Assembly: GCF_002464935.1 (NCBI RefSeq)
Contig: NZ_NBYY01000022.1
Location: 49,884 to 113,883, forward strand
Reading direction: 5' to 3'
Origin: Candidatus Enterovibrio escicola
GTDB taxonomy: Bacteria > Pseudomonadota > Gammaproteobacteria > Enterobacterales > Vibrionaceae
Length of the DNA: 64,000 bases
In this document: positions 19,557 through 30,082 of the stretch, piece after piece
How the letters are laid out: each line of letters opens with the position of its first letter
Numbering within the stretch: the first letter of the stretch is position 1
Notes under the pieces: model-generated
What the model saw: only the letters and a program-made list of their open reading frames with translations
What the model was told of the DNA's origin: nothing
Database searches by the model: none
Position numbers and translations under genes: made by a program

Positions 19557-21491
19557 ATGAGTATTTTCGACCACTATCGTCAACGCTACGAAGAGGCCAA
19601 AAACGAAGAGCTGAGCCTGCAAGAGTTCCTAGGTCTGTGCTGGGAAGATCGTAGCACATACTCCAATGCGGCGGAACGTTTGTTAATGGCTATTGGTCAA
19701 CCAGAAATGATTGACACTGCACTAGATCCAAATTTAAGCCGTCTTTTCTCGAACCGGGTGATCTCTCGATATAAAACCTTCGAAGATTTTTATGGAATGG
19801 AAGAAGCCATAGAACAAATAGTTGCTTATCTCAAACATGCCGCTCAAGGGTTAGAAGAACGCAAACAAATTCTCTATTTGCTCGGCCCTGTTGGTGGTGG
19901 TAAATCATCACTGGCTGAGAAATTAAAAAATTTAATACAAAAGATGCCCATATACATCCTTACGGCAAATGGCAAACGTAGCCCAGTCAACGACCATCCC
20001 TTCTGTTTGTTCAATGCAAGTGCGGACGGAGTACTCCTTGAAAGTGAATATGGCATCCCCCAACGATATCTACGTAGCATCATGTCACCTTGGGCAGCCA
20101 AACGTATGCACGAATTTGGTGGTGACATCAGTAAGTTCAAAGTGGTGAAAATATACCCATCCATCCTTGATCAAATAGCAATAGCTAAAACCGAACCAGG
20201 TGATGAAAACAACCAAGATATTTCTTCATTAGTCGGAAAAGTTGACATTCGACAGCTTGAGCATTTTGCACAAGATGACCCAGATGCCTACAGTTATTCC
20301 GGTGCACTGTGTAAAGCTAACCAAGGTTTGATGGAATTTGTAGAAATGTTTAAAGCACCGATCAAAGTCCTTCACCCTCTACTAACCGCGACTCAAGAAG
20401 GAAATTATAACGGAACAGAAGGCCTTTCTGCACTTCCATTTGAAGGAATGATCCTAGCTCATTCAAATGAATCTGAATGGTTAACCTTCCGTAATAACAA
20501 AAATAACGAAGCATTCCTTGACCGCGTATACATAGTAAAAGTTCCTTACTGTCTGCGTGTTTCGGAAGAAATTAAGATTTATGAAAAACTGCTGCAAAAC
20601 AGCGAGCTATCTGCTGCACCATGTTCACCTAGTACACTTGAGATCCTTGCACGATTTAGTGTACTTTCACGCCTGAAAGAGCCGGAGAATTCCAGCATTT
20701 TCTCAAAAATGCGTGTATACGACGGTGAAACCTTGAAAGACACGGATCCAAAAGCCAAGTCATATCAGGAGTATAGAGACTATGCAGGTGTCGATGAAGG
20801 TATGAACGGTTTATCTACGCGTTTTGCGTTCAAGATACTTTCACGAGTCTTCAACTTTGATTATTCTGAAGTGGCTGCCAATCCGGTTCATCTGTTTTAT
20901 GTACTTGAACAACAAATCGAAAGGGAACAATTCCCTCAGGAATATACTGAAAGACATATTGAGAACCTCAAAGGATATCTTATCCCAAAATATGTCGAGT
21001 TTATTGGTAAAGAGATACAAACGGCCTATCTCGAATCATACTCCGAGTACGGACAAAATATCTTTGATAGATATGTCACTTATGCTGACTTCTGGATTCA
21101 AGATCAAGAATATCGCGATCCAGACACAGGTCAACTGTTCGACCGCTCTGCACTGAACAATGAACTTGAGAAAATTGAAAAGCCTGCAGGGATTAGTAAT
21201 CCTAAAGATTTCCGTAATGAAATTGTTAATTTCGTACTTCGAACTCGTGCCAACAACGAAGGTAGAAATCCTAGTTGGACCAGCTATGAAAAACTACGTA
21301 CAGTTATTGAAAAGAAAATGTTCTCAAATACTGAAGAATTGCTACCTGTGATTTCCTTCAACGCTAAAACGTCAAACGAAGAGCAAAAAAAACATGATGA
21401 TTTCGTTGCTCGCATGATGGAGAAAGGTTATACCCATAAACAAGTACGTCTCCTGTCTGAATGGTACTTGCGTGTACGCAAGTCCTCATAA
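19557..21491 (+). CDS. prkA: PrkA/YeaG serine protein kinase
   Basis: 644 residues, family length about 640-645. An AAA+-linked Ser/Thr protein kinase acting in nutrient-stress and stationary-phase adaptation. The N-terminal AAA domain has Walker A LGPVGGGKSSLAEKL (about residues 105-119); the C-terminal PrkA kinase domain covers roughly 390-644. N-terminus MSIFDHYRQRYEEAKNEE is typical. Strong AAGGAG precedes the ATG. First gene of a three-gene run with yeaH (39 nt) and ycgB (66 nt), a conserved set in gammaproteobacteria whose products are thought to work together. In E. coli yeaG and yeaH lie near gapA, so this neighbourhood partly preserves ancestral order. Confidence 0.95.
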   Translation: MSIFDHYRQRYEEAKNEELSLQEFLGLCWEDRSTYSNAAERLLMAIGQPEMIDTALDPNLSRLFSNRVISRYKTFEDFYGMEEAIEQIVAYLKHAAQGLEERKQILYLLGPVGGGKSSLAEKLKNLIQKMPIYILTANGKRSPVNDHPFCLFNASADGVLLESEYGIPQRYLRSIMSPWAAKRMHEFGGDISKFKVVKIYPSILDQIAIAKTEPGDENNQDISSLVGKVDIRQLEHFAQDDPDAYSYSGALCKANQGLMEFVEMFKAPIKVLHPLLTATQEGNYNGTEGLSALPFEGMILAHSNESEWLTFRNNKNNEAFLDRVYIVKVPYCLRVSEEIKIYEKLLQNSELSAAPCSPSTLEILARFSVLSRLKEPENSSIFSKMRVYDGETLKDTDPKAKSYQEYRDYAGVDEGMNGLSTRFAFKILSRVFNFDYSEVAANPVHLFYVLEQQIEREQFPQEYTERHIENLKGYLIPKYVEFIGKEIQTAYLESYSEYGQNIFDRYVTYADFWIQDQEYRDPDTGQLFDRSALNNELEKIEKPAGISNPKDFRNEIVNFVLRTRANNEGRNPSWTSYEKLRTVIEKKMFSNTEELLPVISFNAKTSNEEQKKHDDFVARMMEKGYTHKQVRLLSEWYLRVRKSS

Positions 21492-21530
21492 TCAAGTAAG
21501 TTCAGAAAAGTAACCTACACACGGGGGCTT

Positions 21531-22793
21531 ATGGCGCATTTTATAGATCGACGGCTCAACGGAAGAAACAAAAGTACCGTGAATCGTCAACGCTTTTTGA
21601 GACGTCACAAGCGACAAATCAAAGACTCTATTACGGACGCCATAAATAAGCGTTCAATCACTGATGTGGATAGTGGAGAAAGTATCATTATCCCTTCCAA
21701 CGACATCCTAGAACCTACATTCCAACAAGGAAAAGGTGGACAAAGAGATGCTGTCCTCCCTGGAAATGACCAGTTTATTCCTGGTGACCGTATTGAACGA
21801 TCGCGTTACAGTGATGGGCTGAGTGACGATCAAGCAAGTCCTGATAACGACAGACAGGACGATTTCATTTTCCAAATTTCCAAAGAGGAATACCTTGACT
21901 TACTATTTGAAGACTTGGAATTGCCAAATCTGCAAAAGAAACAGATCACCAAGTTAGTAAAATATAAAACATACCGTTCTGGTTTTAAAGCGACCGGTGT
22001 TCCCGCAAATATAGCAATTGTTCGTTCATTGCAAAACTCCTTAACACGACGCACTGCAATGTTGGCTGGTAAACGAAGAAAAATTCGCGAACTTGAAGCT
22101 GAACTAGAAGTACTAAAGAACAAAAAACCAGAACAACCTCTAGAAGAAATACGTGTTAGAGAAGAGATATATTTACTCAATGAAAAAATAGCAGCTGTTC
22201 CGTTTATTGACACCTTTGACTTGAGGTTTAAAAACTACGAAAAACGCCCACAACCTAGTAGTCAAGCAGTCATGTTTTGTCTGATGGATGTATCCGGTTC
22301 TATGGATCAAGCGACTAAAGACATCGCTAAGCGTTTCTACATCTTACTGTATCTGTTCTTAATGCGTAGCTATAAGAATGTGGATGTCGTCTTTATCCGC
22401 CACCACACACAGGCTAAGGAAGTCGACGAGCATGAATTTTTCTACTCTCTGGAAACGGGGGGAACGATTGTCTCAAGTGCCCTGAGATTAATGGATGAAA
22501 TTACGAAAGCACGTTATCCCGAGAATGAGTGGAATATATATGCAGCACAGGCTTCAGACGGTGATAACTGGGCAGACGATTCACCAAGCTGTCGTGAGAT
22601 TCTTGAATGTCGGTTACTCCCTGCTACACAATATTATTTTTACATAGAAATTACCCGTCGTGCCCATCAAACACTTTGGCGAGAATACGAGTATGTCAAT
22701 GACAACCATGAAAACTTTACTATGCAAAACATTGGGGCTCCTGACGACATCTTTCCTGTTTTTCGAGAATTATTTAAAAAACAGATCCGATAA
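21531..22793 (+). CDS. yeaH: YeaH/YhbH family protein (UPF0229, VWA-like)
   Basis: 420 residues, the normal length. Function not established; it is always linked to prkA and ycgB. N-terminus [20 protein letters not shown] is diagnostic. Residues about 170-225 form a charged helical region. The C-terminal half contains [20 protein letters not shown] (about 245-264), a DxSxS metal-ion-dependent adhesion site of a von Willebrand A-like domain, plus [10 protein letters not shown] with the later MIDAS Thr, and SDGDNW. So a metal-dependent protein-binding role is likely. Between prkA and ycgB in the same orientation; no defects. Confidence 0.94.
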   Translation: MAHFIDRRLNGRNKSTVNRQRFLRRHKRQIKDSITDAINKRSITDVDSGESIIIPSNDILEPTFQQGKGGQRDAVLPGNDQFIPGDRIERSRYSDGLSDDQASPDNDRQDDFIFQISKEEYLDLLFEDLELPNLQKKQITKLVKYKTYRSGFKATGVPANIAIVRSLQNSLTRRTAMLAGKRRKIRELEAELEVLKNKKPEQPLEEIRVREEIYLLNEKIAAVPFIDTFDLRFKNYEKRPQPSSQAVMFCLMDVSGSMDQATKDIAKRFYILLYLFLMRSYKNVDVVFIRHHTQAKEVDEHEFFYSLETGGTIVSSALRLMDEITKARYPENEWNIYAAQASDGDNWADDSPSCREILECRLLPATQYYFYIEITRRAHQTLWREYEYVNDNHENFTMQNIGAPDDIFPVFRELFKKQIR

Positions 22794-22859
22794 CAGATTT
22801 GTTTTCATGTTTACACTTGCATTGAGCACTGAATTCAAAAGTCACCAAGGATAACCACC

Positions 22860-24374
22860 ATGACTGTAGCAGAAAAAAAGAGAAGAAATATACTCAGTGA
22901 TGGACCAGACTGGACATTTGATCTTCTTAATAGATACCACACTGAAATTAAGCGTATTGCCACTCATTACAAGTTAGACTCATATACCAATCAGATTGAA
23001 ATCATAACTGCAGAACAAATGATGGATGCGTACTCCAGTGTGGGTATGCCTATCAATTACAACCACTGGTCTTTTGGTAAAAAATTTATTGAAACAGAAC
23101 AAAACTACAAGCATGGTCACATGGGGCTAGCATATGAAATTGTCATCAACTCAAACCCATGCATTTCCTATTTAATGGAAGAAAATACCATCACCATGCA
23201 AGCCCTCGTTATGGCACATGCGTGTTACGGTCATAACTCTTTCTTTAAAGGTAACTATTTATTTCAAACATGGACAGAAGCGGATTCCATCATTGATTAC
23301 CTGCTCTTTGCTAGAAATTACATTAGCAGATGTGAAGAGAAATATGGCGTAGATGAAGTGGAAAAACTACTTGACTCCTGTCACGCGCTGATGAATTATG
23401 GGGTAGATCGTTATAAGCGCCCGCAAAAGATCTCTATGTCTGAAGAAAAAGCTCGTCAAAAAGCCCGAGAAGATTATCTTCAAACACAAGTGAATGCACT
23501 ATGGCGTACTATTCCAATCAACGAGAAAAAACGTAAAATCGAGGTTGACCGTTTTCCCTCAGAGCCGCAAGAGAATATTTTATACTTCTTTGAAAAACAC
23601 TCCCCCCTCCTCGAACCTTGGCAGCGCGAAACTATTCGTATAGTACGAAAAGTAAGCCAATACTTTTACCCGCAAAAGCAAACACAGGTAATAAATGAAG
23701 GCTGGGCAACCTTCTGGCACTATACTATTTTAAATCATTTATATGATGATGGAATTGTGACAGATCGATTCATCATGGAGTTTCTTCACTGCCATACCGA
23801 TGTTGTGGCACAACCTCCATATAACAACAAATATTACAATGGTATCAACCCCTATGCTCTTGGTTTCACCGTTTTCATGGATATTCGCCGTATCTGTGAA
23901 AATCCAACAAAAGAAGACAAGCATTGGTTCCCTGATATTGCTAACTCCGACTGGCTGGAAACCATCCATTTTGCAATGAAAAACTTTAAAGATGAAAGTT
24001 TCATCAGCCAGTTCTTATCACCGAAAGTCATCAGAGACATGAGATTGTTCACGATCCATGATGATGATAGACAAAACTTTATTGAGGTAACAAGAATTCA
24101 CAATGAGGAAGGCTATCAGCAACTTCGTGAAAAATTATCAGCGCAATACAACCTCAGCAATCTTGAACCTAATATTCAGGTGTGGGATGTAGATTTTTGT
24201 GGGAACCGATCACTAACGCTTCGTTATGTCCCTCATAATAGAGTTCCACTTGGTAAATCCTACCAAGAAGTTCTTAAGCATGTTCACCGTTTATGGGGAT
24301 TTGATGTGGTTCTAGAAGAGGCAATGACCGATGGTAAAAGTAAGATTATCGCTACGTGTCCAAAACGACTATAG
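22860..24374 (+). CDS. ycgB: SpoVR family protein YcgB
   Basis: 504 residues, family length about 500-510. SpoVR proteins take part in spore cortex formation in Bacillus; in gammaproteobacteria YcgB belongs to the stress module with prkA and yeaH, molecular activity unknown. Visible conserved blocks: MPINYNHWSFGKKF (about 61-74), MAHACYGHNSFFKGN, NEGWATFWHYTILNHLYDDG (about 277-296) with metal-like His/Glu, and NPYALGFTVFMDI. Ends tail-to-tail with fadR, the same gene pair as fadR/ycgB in E. coli. No frameshift. Confidence 0.94.
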   Translation: MTVAEKKRRNILSDGPDWTFDLLNRYHTEIKRIATHYKLDSYTNQIEIITAEQMMDAYSSVGMPINYNHWSFGKKFIETEQNYKHGHMGLAYEIVINSNPCISYLMEENTITMQALVMAHACYGHNSFFKGNYLFQTWTEADSIIDYLLFARNYISRCEEKYGVDEVEKLLDSCHALMNYGVDRYKRPQKISMSEEKARQKAREDYLQTQVNALWRTIPINEKKRKIEVDRFPSEPQENILYFFEKHSPLLEPWQRETIRIVRKVSQYFYPQKQTQVINEGWATFWHYTILNHLYDDGIVTDRFIMEFLHCHTDVVAQPPYNNKYYNGINPYALGFTVFMDIRRICENPTKEDKHWFPDIANSDWLETIHFAMKNFKDESFISQFLSPKVIRDMRLFTIHDDDRQNFIEVTRIHNEEGYQQLREKLSAQYNLSNLEPNIQVWDVDFCGNRSLTLRYVPHNRVPLGKSYQEVLKHVHRLWGFDVVLEEAMTDGKSKIIATCPKRL

Positions 24375-24448
24375 TTTGTCTCTGATTATATCATAGGGAG
24401 TATGACTCCATTACCTTCCTCTCATCATTCATATTCCAAATACTACCT

Positions 24449-25300
24449 TTACGATTCTTCTTGCTCCATTAGCTTAGCTATAATATCTCTATTTCCGAAC
24501 CACAATGCTCCACTTTCACGACCGTATTGTTTAATACGGTCAGCGACGTCTCCATGACGATTAGTAAGGGTTAATGCCAACAGTTCATGGTAAAATTGTA
24601 GTGCTAATCTACACGCGTACTGATCCATAAAGTAATAACCACCCACGCGTGAGTAGATCTTACGCATGCCATTCATAGTTAAAATATACACTTTGTTATT
24701 AGAACGTTGAGCCATCCCTTGGAACAGCATATAATCGAAATGGTTGAATGCACGTCCCCTGCATACAGCTTCACAAAGCTCTATGTCTTCCTTGCCAAAG
24801 GCATCAAATATTTTTTTTACGTCCTGCTGAATCGCAGTTCTTTCTTCAACCGTATCCGCAAACTCGCTGAAGCTATTACTCTTTAGTAAATTTTCACAGC
24901 GACTAATGACTTTTTCAATCAATACAGCACAAGACGGGGCGTCATTCTTAATAGCATAGCGCATATATATACCACTGGTATCAGTACGTGCTGCGAGTAG
25001 GTTTTCAAGCATACCGTGAACATCCTCCCCTTCGAGAGTGACAAGGGTATCAAGAATGCCCAAGCCAGACGTACTCATGTAGTCATTCACACGGGTAGGT
25101 TTTCCATGCTGAATTGTTAACCAACCGTCACGTGCTAAACGTTGAAGAACTTCTCTCAGAGTTGTTCTGGTTACTCCTATGAGTTCTGATAATTCACGCT
25201 CAGCTGGCAAAATTGACCCTTGAGGGAAATGTTCATTCCAAATACTTTCAACAATATACTTCTCGGCAAACGATGCCGGGCTATCTGCCTTAATAACCAT
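24449..25300 (-). CDS. fadR: Fatty acid metabolism regulator FadR
   Basis: 283 residues from the ATG at 25300 (MVIKADSPASFAEKYI); the frame continues 5 codons upstream to a TTG. GntR-family regulator that represses fad degradation genes and activates fabA/fabB; long-chain acyl-CoA releases it. Winged helix at residues about 8-75 with PAERELSELIGVTRTTLREVLQRLARDGWL, then the acyl-CoA-binding helical domain. It is about 40 residues longer than E. coli FadR (239), matching the insertion known from Vibrio FadR that adds ligand-binding capacity. Converges with ycgB. Intact, so regulation of the fab genes at 2.8-8.2 kb is probably kept. Confidence 0.95.
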   Translation of the reverse strand: MVIKADSPASFAEKYIVESIWNEHFPQGSILPAERELSELIGVTRTTLREVLQRLARDGWLTIQHGKPTRVNDYMSTSGLGILDTLVTLEGEDVHGMLENLLAARTDTSGIYMRYAIKNDAPSCAVLIEKVISRCENLLKSNSFSEFADTVEERTAIQQDVKKIFDAFGKEDIELCEAVCRGRAFNHFDYMLFQGMAQRSNNKVYILTMNGMRKIYSRVGGYYFMDQYACRLALQFYHELLALTLTNRHGDVADRIKQYGRESGALWFGNRDIIAKLMEQEES

Positions 25301-25654
25301 TAATGCTCTGTCCAAGTTACGTTTAATATTGATTGATTACTCATCATACCACCTACTCATAGTAAGCAATAAACCTTCTGGTAATATCGTTCCACATCAA
25401 TTAACTCACTAACATCACAGCCGTGTTACCACCGATATAAAAATGACCCACTAACATCGACTTAGGATTAATCCACCTAGGAAGAAATGTTCATTCGTTT
25501 AACAGATAAATAACTGACTATTATTAATTATAAGAAACGAAGAGAGATTCAAGTCTTACTTTATAAGGGATATAGTATTCGGTGTATTAATAAAAAACTT
25601 GTTCCATATAAGGCATATTCCTGAATCTAGATCTGAAGCGAGGTGTAAGTGTGC
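25301..25654. other. fadR upstream spacer
   Basis: AT-rich, no gene seen. Near 25605-25632 it contains TTCCTGAATCTAGATCTGAA, a diverged form of the IS30-type end seen at 12615 and 46497. The fadR promoter should lie in 25301-25400 but I cannot assign boxes. Confidence 0.4.
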
Positions 25655-26063
25655 TTATTTGAGAAGTAGATAAGAAATGCTCTTTTGTGGTAACAGAAAT
25701 AGCCATCGTTGGCTTTGATATGCTTTAAAACATCGCTTAAAGAAATCGTCACTCCCGAATTCTGGTGTCGTAGAAGAGAAATGTTCAATTATTTTCAATC
25801 TGTTATCTGTATTTAACGTTGCATCTTGGTGCACAGACGGTTTTAATGTGTACGATATCCTTCCCGAGGATAAACAGGTTGTTGGTAAGTTCTATAAGCA
25901 ACGCTTTGCGCTGGGAAATGCGCTCCTCCGTAGGATCTTGAAATGATTCAATTTGAAAACGATGGGATACTTAAAATAAATCAAAATACACGACAAAGTC
26001 ATCGGAAAATTCATTGAACGTGAGTATGGATTTTAAATCCTAATCAACTTTTTGAATACATGA
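25655..26063 (+). pseudogene. IS1-family 3' relic
   Basis: In shifting + frames: EVDEKCSFVGNRNSHRWLWY, PEFWCRREMF, and near the end SHRKIH and FIEREYG-like residues corresponding to the IS1 transposase C-terminus (HDKVIGTFIERE). It ends in AATCAACTTTTTGAATACAT, the IS1-type terminus. Many stops; dead. A second copy of the same region is at 37880. Confidence 0.65.
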
Positions 26064-26725
26064 TAAAGCTTCTTTGGTTGGAACGTATAAGTAATAAATT
26101 CAGCAATAAGGTTTGACCATAAAGCGCACACTACTTCGGTGCCTAAAATGGTTTATTTGGGATATGTTTTTTAGTTGATCAAAAATGGTTTTAATAGTAG
26201 ATCGTTTCTGGATCATCCGGCGGTCCCAAAGTTTCATCACTTGGGGGTTCAAATTATTTTTCACACCCGTTATTAGTGTCACTCCCTTGTCTGCAAGTTC
26301 CCGCTCCAATGGGACCAGAGATATAATATTTGTCTCCGTATAAACACCCCAAAAGCTCGTTAGCCATTTCCGACACAGGCTTTTGATTAGCCACGTTAGC
26401 CGTAGTCACTTTGACTGATATAACGCGACCTTGGTCATTGATAATAAGGTATAATTTGAAGCCGTAAAACCCCCTCATCGTTTCTTTTCCTCCCTTCGCG
26501 ATACTTTAAAAACCTGATATCTGAGAATTCGTAGGTTGTCACAAACCTGTAGATTAGATGAATTAACGAAGGAAATCCCTGTCGGCCTTGCCTGATGGTG
26601 CATGAGGTAGAGGCAAACAAAGTGGATGTAATAAGTTTTGAAGTCTCAATATCTAGATTGATGGAAAGCTATCACTATCATCATCACTTCGCTAACTGAG
26701 AGGTGAGAAGGTTTTTAATTAATGA
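26064..26725 (-). mobile_element. IS982 defective copy
   Basis: Minus strand. Recognisable transposase pieces from three broken frames: SIRLVTTYEFSDIRFLK-like (26435-26620), GFYGFKLYLIINDQGRVISV (26254-26478) and ELADKGVTLITGVKNNLNPQ, VMKLWDRRM (26100-26309). The N-terminal third is missing and the 3' terminus has been replaced by the adjoining IS1 relic. Not functional. Confidence 0.75.
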
Positions 26726-26812
26726 AGTCATGACTATTATTGAATTTTCTTATCAATCTAGATTGGTCGTGGAGCTATAGTAATTACTAATGTATGGGTA
26801 GGAATACACAGC

Positions 26813-28075
26813 ATGGACGATAATCATAACGTTACCGATCTTCATAAACTAGAAAATCCGCTTAATGAACTGTTAAAACAAGGCGCACAGTAGTTGTTGG
26901 TTCAAGCTATAGAAGCTGAGGTTCAATCCTTGCTCGATAATTTTATATCACTCCAAGTTAACGGAAAGCAGGGAGTGGTTCGCAATGGTCATTAGCCTAA
27001 CTGGCACCTACAAACTGGACTCGGCGACATTATCGTCAAAGTCCAAAAGGTTCGAGATAGAACAGGGAGTGGGATCAAGTTTTACAGCACACTAGTTTTG
27101 CCCTATCTCAAGCGAACCAAAAACATATAAGAGCTTATCCCTTAACTCTATCTGCTAGGGATCTCCACGGGAGATATGCAGCTAATCTTAAAATCGTTCT
27201 TAGGTAAGCAAGCCAAGGGGTTGTCAACAAACAGTGTTTCTCGACTCAAGCAGCAGTGGGAAGTAGAATACGACCAGTGGCGTAAGTGTGACCTAAGTAA
27301 ACGGCAGTATCTCTATATTTGAACCGATGGTATTTGCTGCAAAATTCGGATAGACAACAAGCTTTGCCTGCTTGTTGTCATCGGCGTAGATGATGCAGGT
27401 CGCAAGGAAGTGCTAGGCGTTGTCTATGGGTACAGGGAGTAAAAGGCGAGTTGGTTTTAAGTTCTGTCACAGCTAACCTACCAAGGTATCAGTGTCGATC
27501 CTAAACTTGCTATTGGTGAAGGTAGTTTAGGTTTTGGGAATGCAGTGACAAAGCATTGATCAACGACGCATCATCAGCGTTGCTGGGTACACAAAGCGGC
27601 CAATGTATTAAATAAAGTCCCAAAATCTATTTAACCAAAAATAAAAGAATTGCTTCACGATATCTGGATGGCGGAGAAACAACAAAATGCACATAAAACC
27701 TTCAGACAATTCCAAATGCGATAAGGTGCTAAATATTTCAAAGCAGCGGAGTACCTGCCCAAAGATAAAGTGGAATGCTGGCATTTTACGATTTTCCCGC
27801 CGATATTTGAACACATATTCGAATGACAAACCCCATTGAATCAATTTCTGCAACGGTGAGGCCAAGAACGAACAAAACCAAGAATTGTGGAAGCCAAGAA
27901 ACGACATGGGCAATGGCCTGCAAACTTATGCGAATCGATGAGGTTAACTGGCGTAGGCTACGAGGGTTTAAATTACTCGTGGATATCATCAAAGGTATAA
28001 AAATCCAGAGATGGCATTTGTGAAATAAACGTCAATCATCAGGATACTACTATGGAAGCTGTACACCAGATTTGA
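26813..28075 (+). pseudogene. IS256-family transposase pseudogene
   Basis: Starts MDDNHNVTDLHKLENPLNEL and continues LVQAIEAEVQSLLDNF, GVVRNGH, then LPYLKRTKNI, GISTGDMQLILKSFLGKQAKG, YLYI.TDGI, LCLLVVIGVDDAGRKEVLGV, LNKVPKSI, ELLHDIWMAEKQQNAHKTF and C-terminal blocks. Order and motifs (D in TDG, IGVDDAGRKE, IW..A) are those of the mutator-type IS256 DDE transposase of about 400 residues. At least six stops or frameshifts. Fragments of the same element recur at 31495 (minus) and 43626 (plus). Confidence 0.8.
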
Positions 28076-28079
28076 CCAG

Positions 28080-28272
28080 AACTCCTAAAAAAATAGGAGG
28101 AAAGGCATCCTAGAAATAAAGCTGTAAAGGCGTTGAGAGAGGACAAACTGGCAGAGTGAAAGGAGGACAGGAGTTATCACAAACTCTCATTAGCAGAAAC
28201 CACAATGCTTAGCTATCAACTTACTCTTAGTAATTACAATACTCAAGTTAGTGAAGCGCTGGAAAATATGAA
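28080..28272 (+). mobile_element. IS5 (IS903 group) 3' fragment
   Basis: Sequence equivalent to the IS5 transposase C-terminal part: GKHPRNKAVKAL-like codons, DKLAE, GYHKLSLAETTMLSY and NTQVSEALENMKA, with stops. It abuts the end of the IS256 pseudogene and lacks the 3' terminus and the 5' two thirds. Confidence 0.65.
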
Positions 28273-28671
28273 AGCTCTTCTGTGCCCATAAGGGTTTGTA
28301 TATTACGAAAGAACGGCAAAATTAGATGTTGATTATAATACGCTTACTTGTTGGTAATACCTTAATATATATAAGTATAATCTTGTGATTGTCGCATGAC
28401 TGTTCTTAACAAATCATCTCTCACTGTATGTCACTTAACATAGACAATAATGATAAACCTCAACTACAAGTTACTATATTATAAATATACGACCTACCGA
28501 CATTTATTGTTTATACTTAAAGTTATTGGGTTTGTAGCAGGTGACAAGTGAACAATTATCTTAAATGAACTATATGATTTTGAAGGGTTGATAACTCGAT
28601 GATGGAAGCACTATCAACAACACTACCACTCTTATTTAGAGTGGTAGTGTGATTTCTATGAGGTGTTTTAG
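28273..28671 (+). promoter_or_regulatory. Leader of the PilZ gene with a perfect 12-bp hairpin
   Basis: No gene. At 28620-28650 ACACTACCACTC, a 7-nt loop and GAGTGGTAGTGT form a perfect 12-bp stem ending 21 nt before the next ATG. No T run follows, so a simple Rho-independent terminator is unlikely; a GAGG ribosome-binding site lies between hairpin and ATG. The rest of the region is AT-rich without recognisable features. Confidence 0.55.
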
Positions 28672-29421
28672 ATGAATACAAATGCAATAACTGCAAAGAA
28701 GTCACTGGTTAGAGTTAAAGAAAAGATAGTGATGGGTCTGAAGGTGATGGACTTTATCCAACATGGTACTGAGTCATCACTTGAGATTGTTACGCCCTTG
28801 GGACAACGACTTAACTTCAAATCAAACTTCATCGGTTTTGACGAGCATCAGCATATTTTCTTTACGATGCCGTTGCTCTCAAGAGCGGAATACGTAGAAT
28901 TTTTCATGGAAGGTTTTAACGTCAATATAGAAGGCATTTCTGAGCAGGGTGAGGGAGCGTTAGTACGCTTTCGTACCCGTATCGAACATATTATTTATAA
29001 ACCTATTAACTTGTTAGTCTTTACAGTTCCACAGCAGGCAAAGTTGGTGTTGCTGAGAAATGAAACACGCTACGAATTACAGCTACAAGGAAATATTCAA
29101 CTCTCTAATCGAAAGTTACGCGTAGTTTTAACGAATGTTTCATCTGGTGGTTGCGGATATAGCTACGAGGCCATTTCACCAGATTTTGATATTGACCAAA
29201 GAATTGTTTTAGAAGTAATCAACAGTACAAATAAAAATGCTTATGCGCTGAGTGGTATAGTGAGAAATGGGAAGAAGAAACTAGGTAAGCAGACATATGG
29301 CATAGTATATGATGATCCTGGACAAGTAAACTGTCGGCGGTTGTTGTCAGCACTGATGTATGACGGTACTAAATATGTGTTTATCAACCCTAAACAAAAC
29401 CATGCTCTTGCCGGTTTATGA
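28672..29421 (+). CDS. PilZ-domain protein (c-di-GMP receptor, YcgR/PlzD-like)
   Basis: 249 residues. N-terminal part (about 1-120) resembles the YcgR-N/PilZN domain; the C-terminal PilZ domain (about 125-235) has the c-di-GMP-binding RxxxR in RNETRYELQL (near 127) and N-x-S-x-x-G in LTNVSSGGCGYSYE (near 158). Such proteins change motility, adhesion or secretion when c-di-GMP binds; vibrios have several (PlzB-PlzE). It stands alone, with IS wreckage on both sides, and a strong hairpin in its leader. Intact motifs suggest it still binds c-di-GMP. Which vibrio Plz paralogue it corresponds to cannot be decided by eye. Confidence 0.85.
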   Translation: MNTNAITAKKSLVRVKEKIVMGLKVMDFIQHGTESSLEIVTPLGQRLNFKSNFIGFDEHQHIFFTMPLLSRAEYVEFFMEGFNVNIEGISEQGEGALVRFRTRIEHIIYKPINLLVFTVPQQAKLVLLRNETRYELQLQGNIQLSNRKLRVVLTNVSSGGCGYSYEAISPDFDIDQRIVLEVINSTNKNAYALSGIVRNGKKKLGKQTYGIVYDDPGQVNCRRLLSALMYDGTKYVFINPKQNHALAGL

Positions 29422-29696
29422 TTTCATTTATTCAATTGACTGAGAGGACGCTCATGTATTCAGTAAGTTAAATACATGACCTAGGGATGAAATAAAGAGT
29501 GTTGTAAGAAATTTTATTTCAAAGAAGATTTATGATGATAGAGATGCTTAACTATCATACAACTAGAATAATAAACAACTTCATAAACTTTCAGGTTGGC
29601 AGTGTAGATGCAAAAGAGAGTAAAATTATTACTAACCTTTCGACCTCTACAGAGGATCGTTCAACAACATCCCTTAATAACTATTATTTTCTTAAT

Positions 29697-30082
29697 TAAC
29701 CTGAACTGCGCATAAGAAATGAAATAAATGCCAGAGTCACGATCTGACTCGTTTGCATAAAATTATCAGTCGCAAAGGGACGTTAGCATGAATAATTCAG
29801 CCGCTTTTTTCATCGATATCAATGATTTACGGCAAGTTTTTCTTCCTCAATGGGGAGAAATACCGGATTTCAGGTTTAAAAACAAGAAATAAACCTTCTC
29901 GCCTTTCAATCAGTGAAGTCACAATGATTATTGTATCTTTTAATCAATCTTGATTTCTTAATTTTAAAACATATTACACGCAACTTGTCTGCCATCTCCT
30001 AATAGGCAAATTCCATGAATTGGTTAATTACACACTAATGCTTAAGTGGATGCAACTTGCTCTGGTTTCCTTTTATTTTTAT
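29697..30082 (+). mobile_element. IS982 subfamily B, 5' part of a split copy
   Basis: Begins AACCTGAACTGCGCATAAG and encodes MNNSAAFFIDINDLRQVFLP, QWGEIPDFRF, a stop, then PSRLSISEVTMIIVSFNQS, LKHITRNLSAISNRQIP-like residues. Matches the N-terminal 125 codons of IS982 transposase in the subfamily B version. Its continuation is found at 31720-32215, about 1.6 kb downstream, so another element has inserted into it. Confidence 0.7.

Noticed and set aside
28620..28650. PilZ leader hairpin as a Rho-independent terminator
   Set aside because: No T tract follows the stem on either strand.
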